Source: Thuidium tamariscinum
Taxonomy: Eukaryota; Streptophyta; Bryopsida; Hypnales; Thuidiaceae
Direction: 5' to 3'
NCBI GenBank assembly: GCA_947034885.2
Contig: OZ019759.1
Span: forward strand, 3,412,501 to 3,476,500
DNA: 64,000 nt
Shown here: positions 51,026 to 61,000 of the stretch, piece after piece
Numbering within the stretch: position 1 is the stretch's first letter
How the letters are laid out: each line of letters starts with the position of its first letter
Program-made: the position numbers and the translations under genes
Notes under the pieces: model-generated
The model's database searches: none
Told to the model about the DNA's origin: nothing
Seen by the model: only the letters and a program-made list of their open reading frames with translations

Positions 51026-51950
51026 TATTATTGTACCGGTGATAAGATATTAGTCCAGAAAATCATAGAAATACAGAATTTTATAATTTATAAGCCATTC
51101 TTGGTCTTCCAGGAAAGATTGAAAGACCGGTCAATTAAAAAACTCTAGTAATAGAACAATCAAGAAGTGAGACTATTTGAACCCCCTCATAAATTATGAC
51201 AGCATCAGAAAGAAATTTCCATTATCACTGACTCGATGATAAAACAAGAAGGATCTTTATCAACTACATATCCGGCACAAGCATCAAGGACCTCAAACTC
51301 CTTGGAGTCGAGGATAGGACTACAAGGAATATAGTTATCACCGAGTCGATGATACGTAAACGACAGAAATTGAAGCACCATACTTGTACTCGAAAAACAG
51401 TTGAAATCAAGATAACCCTAATGAGTATGACATTCATAATATTGATTCCAAAATAAGTTTTATCGATAGAATATCACCAACTCGATGATACTTTGCAAAT
51501 CCTTTTGAATAATCCACTCCTTATTTTGTATACTAGGAGAAGATTCTTCACGAAAAACGAAATTAGGTGTTATACCCATCTCGTGAAAGACGGTACACAA
51601 ATAATGAGCACTCCCCTACATCAATCCACAAACCAGTATGGATCCAAAAAATAAGTTATCCTCGACTCGATGATAATCACTACTGACAATACCGGGATCA
51701 ACTTTTAGAGTAAACCATTATCCACTTAAGATCCTCACTCCAAATTGTGAGTTGGGTCACTCGAAATCAAGGCTAGTAATAATTTCAAAGAAGTACTCAA
51801 TTGATATAATTGGGTAAGGTATCATCGACACGACGATAAAAAACATTACTCTAAAATTGCAAAACCGCACAATATCCTTGAGTCGACGATACCTCACTAC
51901 CAACAGTGTTCCGTAAATTCCGCCGAGAAACTCGAGGATGGATGCAAACT
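51026..51950. promoter_or_regulatory. Left cluster of 19-bp near-palindromic sites, upstream of X-A
   Basis: 19-bp sites TATC-N11-GATA lie at 51026 (TATTATTGTACCGGTGATA), 51223, 51336, 51472, 51657 (TATCCTCGACTCGATGATA), 51820 and 51873; degenerate ones lie at 51298 and about 51930. Length is constant and the ends are nearly invariant. The cluster begins about 35 bp upstream of the X-A start codon. A protein-binding array is inferred; the candidate binder is X-B or X-A. Confidence 0.75.
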
Positions 51951-53037
51951 ACAAATCCTCAGACCCGTTTACCAGAAGCTGTTTTCCACTGTAAGAGTAC
52001 ACCCGTCACACTTACACACAAACACAACGTGATCGACTAGCACAGAAAACTGAACACATCAACAAACAATATCCATACTACGCACATAAGTGATTACCAA
52101 AGACCGCATACCTGCTAACGACCAAGGACAAATATAATGCCCTCGACTTAAGAACACTGCATTGTGTGCAAACATTCAAACACGCGGCCACAACACGAGA
52201 AAGAAAGACGAGAAAACGAAGAAGTAATTGAATTTGCAGTAAGGCCTTGCTTTGGCCTTGCAATTCACAGAGAAGGCGGGGAAAAGACCGCGTAATGGAT
52301 CTAATTTGAATTCTTCCTAAGTGCACGTCCTCCTACCTCCATAATTTCATGCAACTTCTCTGCACTTTTTGAGATGCCTTTTGTCAGCTTTAAGGCACCA
52401 AGTTTTGGAAATACTTTTTTTGAACCCTTACAGTAATCTACTATAAATGTTAGGCGTTGACTTCCGGAAGGTAGCTTTGGATTCTAGGACATTTCTAAAA
52501 ATTGTCACACTAAATGTGCTTTGTTGAGGCCTTCTAATGTGTCAAAAGACAATTTAGGCAACCCGGGTAGGATTTAGGGTCAACTTTGCAGGGGGGTTTT
52601 AGCTTCCAAGGTCACGGTTTAGGGTTTAGGGCTCTCAAAGTCAGGTTTAGGGTCATGTTTTGAGGGTTTCAGGGTTTCAGTTCAGGGTTAGGTTTTAGAA
52701 TTGGGGTTTACGGTGTGAGACATGCAGCTTCTATATGAGCTTTATGGTTTAAGCTCCAAAAATCATAATGCTTAAACCCTAAATTCCAATTCATGGAAAA
52801 AATAATGTTTATTAAGCTTTGAAGCTCAAGAAATATTAAAGTACTACTTCCATATGAGCTTTAGGGTAATTGATTTTTTTGTTTTTTGAAAACAAAGTTC
52901 AAGTTCATAATGAGAATCCACGCACAATACAAATGCACATTGTCTTGGTCCTAATAGCATCATAAGTTCTGGAGAGTAACCTCAAATGTCATGAATTGTA
53001 CAACTAAAAGATTCCCTAAAAAATAGGAAGAAAGTGG
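51951..53037. other. Non-coding DNA between X-A and X-B, with TTTAGGG words
   Basis: No recognised gene. A minus-strand open frame at 52326-52078 has no recognisable motif. Around 52560-52690 the plant telomere word TTTAGGG occurs several times, two in direct tandem, too few to call an interstitial telomere. Confidence 0.4.
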
Positions 53038-53069
53038 ATTGTCATAGAACATGAATGTTCTATGACAAT
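53038..53069. repeat. Perfect 15-bp inverted repeat
   Basis: ATTGTCATAGAACAT at 53038-53052, loop GA, then the exact complement at 53055-53069. The same TCATAGAAC...GTTCTATGA core recurs in each unit of the 175-bp array at 54.2-54.9 kb. Confidence 0.9.
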
Positions 53070-53602
53070 TTCCATGTGACACTTAGGAATTGCTAAATAA
53101 ATTCTCTATATGGTGGAAAACAAAAGAAACCCACAAAATAATGTTATAAACTATATGCATGAAGAAGCCCTACACCGAAAAAAATGAGCAAGCTTGTCGT
53201 TTTTTTCCCCATGAAACTAAAATTTCAACCTACATCATATATATTCTACAAGTTCTCAACTTGAAGACAATTTTTGAGCCTTTCGTTATCGTGTACTGCA
53301 GTACATTTGGGACCTTGGTGTTTTGAAAAGGAAATAGCAAGCTTGCCATTTTCTTTTGCAAGACTTAGAAAATGAGCTTTTCATATGTGTGATATGGAAA
53401 TTGTTATAAATCATCAAATCCATGTTAACTTTCATGAGAACCCACCCTAAACCCTATGTTTAGGACGCTTTTGTCCTTATAATTCAAAACATTTGTGGTT
53501 GAGGCACATTTCTAAAAACAGGGCAAGAGATGCTCTTTCTGGTGTAATGCAAACGGAATTTGAATTGTCTTTGCAGGAAAATGAATTTCATTCTTTATAA
53601 TG

Positions 53603-53945
53603 AATGTGCTCATCTCATTCTAGCACAGAAGGAATAATTATGTATATAAAATGTTTTATGTTTTATGTTCTTTTTCATCTCATGTAGTAAGTGAATGTAT
53701 ATATGTATATGTATAGATGTATGTATGTATGTATACATATAATGTTTTTTGCACTGAATGTGCTCATCTCATTCTAACACAAAAGGAATCTGTATACAAA
53801 ATGTTTAATGTTTTTTTCATCTCATGTAGTAACTGAATGTATATATGTGGATATATATATATATATATATATGTATACATATTTATTTATTTATTTATAC
53901 ATATATGTATATATATATTTATACATATATGTAATGTTTTCTGCA
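53603..53945. repeat. About 150-bp duplication with TATG/TATA microsatellites
   Basis: GAATGTGCTCATCTCATTCT occurs near 53603 and 53757, and TTTTCATCTCATGTAGTAA follows in both copies. Each copy runs into ATGTATATATG-type simple repeats (53695-53745 and 53838-53935). Confidence 0.8.
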
Positions 53946-54235
53946 ATGGATGTTGAAGAGTGTAAGTTCTTTTTTTTAAGAACCCTAAAGAATTCAATAT
54001 TCATTGTACTTCGTATTAAAGAGATTTAACTAAAGCATTTCATTCTAATTGTTAGTAGATTTAAGTGAAAATGGAAAAGATTGAATCAAATTTAATGAAT
54101 TCGCGAATTACATACATATCATTCTTCTGAAATGAAAATATTTAATCCAAAAACGGAAGACAAGTTACTATTGCTTCACGCATGCTTTCTTATAAATCTT
54201 GAAGACTGTTATAGGAATTCCATGTAAATACAACA

Positions 54236-54905
54236 ATGGAGAAGTTGCAATGCCATAGAACATTCATTTTCTATGACAAAATTCCAACCCAAACTTGGAA
54301 TTATGTATTTTTTGTTGGATTCCAAGAAATAGTCTACCTTCCAATGTGTTTTTTTTTTTTCTGATTGGCCCGTAGACTTGAATTTCAACGTAAAGAGGGG
54401 CCAAAAAAAATATGGAGAAGTTGGAATGTCATAGAACTTTGATGTTCTATGACAAATTTCCATTCCCAACTTGAAATTTTTTGTTTTTTCTTGAATTCCA
54501 AAATATAGGCTACCCTGCCATTGTTTGGCTTTCTTTCATAGTGGCCCTTAGACTTGAAATTCAATGTAAAGAGGGCCAAAAAAAATATGGAGAAGTTGGA
54601 ATGTCATAGAACTTTGATGTTCTATGACAAATTTCCATTCCCAACTTGAAATTATTTGTTTTTTCTTGAATTCAAAAAAATAGGCTACCTTGCCATTGTT
54701 TGGCTTTCTTTCATAGTGGCCCTTAGATTTGAAATTCAATGTAAAGAGGGGCCAAAAAGAATATGGATAAGTTGGAATGTCATAGAACTTTGATGTTCTA
54801 TGACGAAATTCCAATCCAAACTTGGAATTATGTATTTTTTGTTGGATTCCCAAAAATAGGCTATCCTGCCATTGTTTGTGTTTAAGGTAAACAGTCCATA
54901 GACAT
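54236..54905. repeat. 175-bp tandem array, about four copies
   Basis: Units begin with ATGGAGAAGTTG(G)AATG at 54236, 54412, 54587 and 54763 (ATGGATAAG in the last). Each has an inverted repeat TCATAGAAC...GTTCTATGA near its start and ends with GAGGGGCCAAAAA-type sequence. Minus-strand open frames here are repeat artefacts. Confidence 0.88.
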
Positions 54906-55126
54906 GAAAATGAACGTGTAGGTGGACCAAAGTAAAATTTTTGGTGCTTAGTCATTTTTTTTCCTAATTTTGAATGTGTGCCAGTGTTGGTTTTATTTGA
55001 AAATTCCGTAGAGCCTTTTAATGTTGAGTATTTCATTCATTCGATATATTTTGATTGGATCAACTTCGTATTAAACATTGGACTTCAGCATATAAGTTTT
55101 TTTTTTTTATTCAACGATTTTACTGG

Positions 55127-55687
55127 ATCTATTTTAATAATTGGGGTAGTTCAATTTCCAAAATCTTTTGAATTTGGATCCATTTTAATAATTGGGGTAG
55201 TTCAATTTTCAAAATCTTTTGAAACTGGATCCATTTTAATAATTGGGGTAGTTCAATTTCCGAAATCTTTTGAATTTGGATCCATTTTAATAATTGGGGT
55301 AGTTCAATTTTCAAAATCTTTTGAAACTGGATCCATTTTAATAATTGGGGTAGTTCAATTTCCAAAATCTTTTGAATTTGGATCCATTTTAATAATTGGG
55401 GTAGTTCAATTTTCAAAATCTTTTGAAACTGGATCCATTTTAATAATTGGGGTAGTTCAATTTCCAAAATCTTTTGAATTTGGATCCATTTTAATAATTG
55501 GGGTAGTTCAATTTTCAAAATCTTTTGAAACTGGATCCATTTTAATAATTGGGGTAGTTCAATTTCCAAAATCTTTTGAATTTGGATCCATTTTAATAAT
55601 TGGGGTAGTTCAATTTTCAAAATCTTTTGAAACTGGATCCATTTTAATAATTGGGGTAGTTCAATTTCCAAAATCTTTTGAAACCTA
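55127..55687. repeat. 51-bp satellite, 11 monomers in a 102-bp higher-order pattern
   Basis: The monomer begins GGATCCATTTTAATAATTGG. Alternating variants (TTTCCAAAATC...GAATTT and TTTTCAAAATC...GAAACT) form 102-bp dimers, about 5.5 of them, nearly identical. 51 is a multiple of three, so both strands stay open and give spurious repetitive proteins. Confidence 0.93.
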
Positions 55688-56489
55688 AATCAAAATGAAG
55701 GTCTTATTTGTCAAATTGTGACAAAATAGTCATTTTTTGGTAATACAGGCTTCATAGACAGTCACTTTCAAGTAATATGGATCGCTTAATTCATAGACAC
55801 TTCCAAGTTATATGAATGATGAAGTAATATGAATCTTATTTATTCTTTATATTTTGAAAATCTATGAAATATATTATTGCAAGTAATAAATTGGAACACA
55901 AATTTATAGTCGACCATGAAGTTCACTTCATTCTGTACTAACTACTAAGTAAGGTCTTCAAATCATAGTATTGTAACTAATTCGAAGTGTATAGATAAAA
56001 TTTTCAAAGAAGTATAGTTTTTACTATCAACAATTGGAGGAGAGAAAAGAATGATGTTAATTTTTGGAATTGAGGTTTTGAACAAGCGTACTTCGCTACA
56101 TGGAGATTGACTTTCCATTTTGTTTAGAGGTCTTGAAAATTGTTTTCAAAAACTCTAAATGGATGAAAAAATATCACCATCCAAATCCATGTTCTTTAAA
56201 TTGTAGACTACATTTTAAGAAGCTACAAATTAACTAGGATTATGCCTTAAAGGCCCTTTGACTTCATATTAAATTCGATAGTAACTAACTTCTTGGATTT
56301 CTCTTAAAAAACAAGTTAGGAAGACTGCACATTACTTTTTGAGGTTGAACACCCTCCTTGTTCGACATTATAATTTGTCACTCCATCAATGATATTGTGC
56401 ACTCTCTAAGATGTCGAAATCTATGTGTCAATTTTGTAAAAACAGAATCCCAAAATTCGCACGTTCTTAAACTTGTACAATTGCTTAGA
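55688..56489. other. AT-rich non-coding DNA
   Basis: No gene, motif cluster or clear repeat seen in this stretch. Confidence 0.5.
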
Positions 56490-56770
56490 TGTGGAAATAG
56501 GTGTGTAAATTATAAAAATAAAATGTAGAATAAGAAACAAAATGTAGGTTCGGTAGCAAGTTGTGAAAATAGTTGTCTAAATTAGAAAACAAACAACAAA
56601 ATGTAGGCTCGATAGCAAGTTGTGAAAATAGGTGTGTAAATTAAAAAACAAACAAACAAACAAAAAACAAAAAACAACATGAAGGCTTGGTAGTAGGTTG
56701 TGATAATAGGTGTGTAAATTAAAAAAACAATCACAAAAACAAAAAAACTAATTGTACGCTCGGTAGCAAG
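56490..56770. repeat. Irregular 60-77-bp tandem repeat
   Basis: Units share GGCTCGGTAGCAAGTTGTGA and AATAGGTGTGTAAATTA; unit positions are about 56546, 56606, 56683 and 56758. They are separated by A-rich CAAACAAA runs. Confidence 0.75.
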
Positions 56771-56788
56771 TTTAGGGTTTATGGCGGT

Positions 56789-56938
56789 GGCTTGGGGGAG
56801 GCTCGGGGAAGGCTCGGGGGAGGCTCGAGGGAGGCTCGGGGAAGGCTCCTCAGGCTTGAGCATGTGGCGGCGGCTCGAGGGAGGCTCGGGCATGCGCAGG
56901 GAGGCTCGGCGGAGGCTCGAGGGAGGATCGGGGACGAG
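56789..56938 (+). repeat. G-rich 11-bp minisatellite
   Basis: About a dozen imperfect units of GGAGGCTCGGG, with purine-rich strand bias. Open frames on both strands arise from the repeat. Confidence 0.8.
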
Positions 56939-57289
56939 GCCGTGCTCTGGGAGTTCATCTCCCTCGTCGGGAGGTTCACCTTGGCTTCTATTGTCGTCAG
57001 GAGGTTGCTTGTGTTGTCGTGAGGAGGTTTGTTTTGTGTTGTTGTTGGGAGGTTAGTCTATGCTTTGTGGTCGCCTACTTATGATCGTGTTGTCACTGAG
57101 TTTTGCCTTTTCCATCTGCATTGAGAGTTGCTGTGAAATCGCGATCTTCTTCAGCGGACGTGGGAGTTCTTGGAGCAATTGCGTTCGTGGAGGCACGCAG
57201 AGGTGGAGGCGCACGTAGGCGGAGGCACATGGAGGTGAAGGCACGTGGAGGCTCAATTGAAGTTCTCAGGGTTTCACAAGTGTGCCGCC

Positions 57290-57420
57290 GCAACGGACAG
57301 TTCGCGGAGCCTCCAATGAGAGTGAATTTCATTTTCTACTTCGTGGTTGTCGCTGTAGCGGACAGTTCGTGGAGCCTCCGGTGAGAGTGAATTTTATTTT
57401 CTGCTTCGTGGTTGCTGCAG
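57290..57420. repeat. 66-bp direct duplication
   Basis: CGGACAGTTCGCGGAGCCTC near 57293 is repeated as CGGACAGTTCGTGGAGCCTC near 57359, followed in both by GAGAGTGAATTT and CTTCGTGGTTG. A looser duplication with CTCATGTTCTTG and TTTGCATTCAGTTTGTGG follows at about 57600-57780. Confidence 0.75.
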
Positions 57421-58046
57421 TTGCTCTGCGGTGAATGCCGCATTGGCTGCCTGCCTTTTTTTCTTTCAATAATCAGAGACGGACTCCACTCAGTACTTCC
57501 GTTGGTGAGGGTTTATGATTCAGGGTCCTCCATTTCTTGTCGCCTTCATCTGGTTTTGGTGGTTTAGGGTTAAGGTTTTACCGCCTTGCGTGGATTTCTT
57601 CTCATGTTCTTGTTTGACTTGGTCTTATACAGCTTTGCATTCAGTTTGTGGGTAATGCTTTGAGTTCAATTTGTGGGTACTAGTTTGAATTCAGTTTGGT
57701 TAAGGGTTCAGTGGATTCCATTGATTTCATCTCATGTTCTTGCTTGAATTGGTATGCTTATTGCTTTGCATTCAGTTTGTGGTTACTGCAGGGTGGAATT
57801 CAAAGATTTGGAGCGCTCGAATTTTAAGTTCTAAAGTAATTTTGGAGTCATCGAAGAATAGGTTAGTTTTGCTCATGAATTGAAATGTCAAGGTGACTTT
57901 GCCAGTCCGTGGAATGTGGTGTGAGGTTTAGGGTTTAGGCATGCACTAAATATGGGTTCAGGTACTACACCTTCAAATTCCTTTTCAATTTTAAAGCAAA
58001 TGAAGAGGCATCATTGAAATTAGGGTTTTGAGAAAGGTGTTGGACC
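57421..58046. other. Non-coding DNA upstream of the right site cluster
   Basis: No gene recognised. It contains the looser duplication noted near 57600-57780. Confidence 0.4.
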
Positions 58047-61000
58047 TATCGTCGGCCCGGTGATAGTAGGGCAAGCCATTTATTTTGGTAGAATTAGGGT
58101 TGAGAAGCACATAGAGATGTTATCCTCGTTCCGGTGATATCACGATGTCATGCTCAGGACTTGCATGCTTGTAGATAAGTATCCTCGATACGATGATAAG
58201 AAAAGATTTTGATAAATTTTAACTACGTGACAAAGAAATTGTAGATAAGTATCCTCGATACGATGATAAGAAAAGATTTCGATAAATTTTAACTATGTGA
58301 CAAAGAAATATGCTATTTTGAGTTACCTACATTAAACATCTGATGCCATAATGAATTAATTCCCACTATTATAAGAATTTCAGTGCTCATGCCCTTATCA
58401 TCGACTCGAGGATAAACGGTTAGTGATTCAGGCAAAATAGAGAAACACAAGAACATTGTCAGAAAACGTCAGAAAACGTGACTTTTCGTTGTGATGCCGG
58501 AGATAAATGAAATCAACTAACCTTAGTGAGTCTCCTAATCAGTAGTTCTGACTAACACAATAAAATATGGAGAGCAACCATAGGAACCAGACGGTTATCA
58601 CAACCCAAGAAATTAACCCTCTTAAGGATTTAGGTTTGCCTACTATTGATAGCTGATAAACATCTTCATTGAGTTATCGTCGTGTCGAGGATAAGTGCTT
58701 CCCCATGACTAAGGTGGGTTTGAGAGCACCTTCTGTGTTATAAGTAATTAAAACCTTTCTATCATCCTGACAGCAAAATACTAGTAGTGTCAAATAAAGT
58801 ACTTCTTTCAGTTTTGTGAGGAAACTGCCTCTATCTTCTTTTTGTAGAAAAACAAAAAAATCATTATCAATGAATACAAAATTCACCGTCAAAAATGATT
58901 AGCATATCTATCATAATATTCTGCTTGTTCTTCAAATTCTTATTTTGATGCATAGTCATGGTGTTTATTTACGACTGTCCTATATCATCGAGTCGATGAT
59001 ACCAAAATCTAACCATTGTCCGTTATGGTAATAGAGGAAAAGAACAATGGAGCAAACGGACACGTACAACTATTCCTTAACATCTCACCACCTAAAACCG
59101 TTCATTAAACCTTTTAATGATGAACCCTTCATCATAGAAATGGAGGACATATATGGGACGTTGTGGGAGTTCAGGGAGCATATTCATAGTTATATGGAGT
59201 TTCGGTGTAAACCGATTTAAAAACTATGTGTACCTGTATTACAGAGTTCAAGGGACAAATACGTATATGCCCTGGAATCTGAAAGAAAAAGTGACACTAA
59301 TTGAGGAGCACCAGAGGGACTACATTTTGATTGTGCTGCAAGAGGTGGACAACAGTGGAAGACCAAAAGAGCACTGCCACTCCATTGTGCTGAACGTGAA
59401 CTCCTATCATGGAAAATTTGATCTCTCCACTCTGATGACATTCTTGGAGGGTTCGCAAATAGAATCACTGAATGACCAGTTTGAAAAAGCTGGATACGTG
59501 CTTTGGAAGAACAGCACCGCTAGATCAAACGCAACAAGATTGCGCCTCATTTTCCAGACGCTTGATCGGTACGCACTAGAGCACGTCGAGAAAGAACCTG
59601 TAGTGGGTCGTCCTGCCGACCACTCGCAAGGTCGTCGTCAGGGAAGCGACAGCCCTGCCTCTCTATCATTCACTGGAACAGGGTCAGGGAGTAGACCACG
59701 AAAGCCTGGACAAACAAGGTCCAAGCCTAAAAAGAGAGATCCTCCTGGACCTACACAGGGAGAGTCTACCAGAAAGAGGAAGAGAAGCCTGACCAGTGCA
59801 CCTGCTATTGGAGGTAGTGCTGGTTCTGTTTTGACTATAGTGTCCGTTGCTTTGTCATCAACTGCGGAGGAGGTCCCTGAGCATGAGAAGTTTGCTTTAA
59901 TCTAGAGAACTTTCTGGGCAGGGCACCAAAAATGCTTTCTCTTTGATCAAGAGACCGTTAAGATCGACATCAAACAATGCATTATAGCCAGTCCTCAATA
60001 TGTCATTCGCACCTTACAGAGGGACATTGTGGATGCTGTGAAGAAGGAGCTCGTCCAACTGATAGATGTGAATCAACGGCAGAAAGTCTGCGTAACACTA
60101 GTGAACAAGAAAAAACTTTTGAAAAGGAATCCTGAATCATGGGACGAAATCAAGAACGAGAAGTTCATGATTATCAACGGACAGCACAGCATTACAGCTT
60201 CGCAGGAGCTACAAATTTCTGGCTGTGGAGAAGCAAGGAAAGTGGAACTCAAGACGTGGGACGCATACATTGTTTGGATTCTTGATGAAAACAAGTTGCG
60301 CAATATATCCAAGTACTATAATTGCACAAACCACTTGGACCACGCCCAACCAACTTGGGGGAACCAAATCGTAAGTTGTCGGAGAATTTGGATCACCTAC
60401 AAGCGTCCCACGGATGTGCGCACGGAAGACTTCTCGAAGAAGAATAAGGCAGTATTCGAGCTGACAAAGTACAAGGTATAGTGCCATCCAGAACCCATAT
60501 TGTCGACTCGATGATAAGCTGGCTTCTGTGTTTTGTTACCGTGAAATGTTATTTCAATTCTATTTCTTCGTCAGTGATTTTCTCCATGTTTCACATTTGA
60601 GTCACAGTTAACGTATCACCGCATCGAGGATAAAGTCCTAGTTTGTTTAAAATGTTTCATGCAACTTATGATGCTATGCAATTTTTGTAGAGCTTCACGG
60701 ATGTTGTAATCGAGGGCTTTCAAAACATAAATCTTGAGAGAGACGGCGCTCTTATCAGTGGCACCTCCAATCTGAAAAATGAAATTCAGATCATCACCCT
60801 GCTCGACAATCTTTGGGTGCATTGGGAGTCTTTCCTGACGAAGTACTCCAAGGGCGACTTAATTGACCCGTACACCTTGGAGCCTTACAAAGCAGCAAAA
60901 GGATTCAAGATTAATAGCATGTCCTTTAAGAGGGAGTTCTTCAAGCACTTCGGGCATTTTACGGACGTGGACTTCGGAGTGAACGCGGTGCATCTGCTCA

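Noticed and set aside
52550..52700. Interstitial telomere
   Set aside because: TTTAGGG words are scattered and at most two are in tandem.
53808..54029. Tyr/Ile-rich membrane-like small protein
   Set aside because: Translation of a TATA/TATG microsatellite.
54978..55688. Long repetitive open frames on both strands (17-residue repeats)
   Set aside because: They come from the 51-bp satellite, whose unit is a multiple of three; no other coding sign.
56582..57256. Pro/Ser-rich and Gly/Arg-rich small proteins
   Set aside because: Artefacts of the 11-bp G-rich minisatellite and A-rich tandem repeats.
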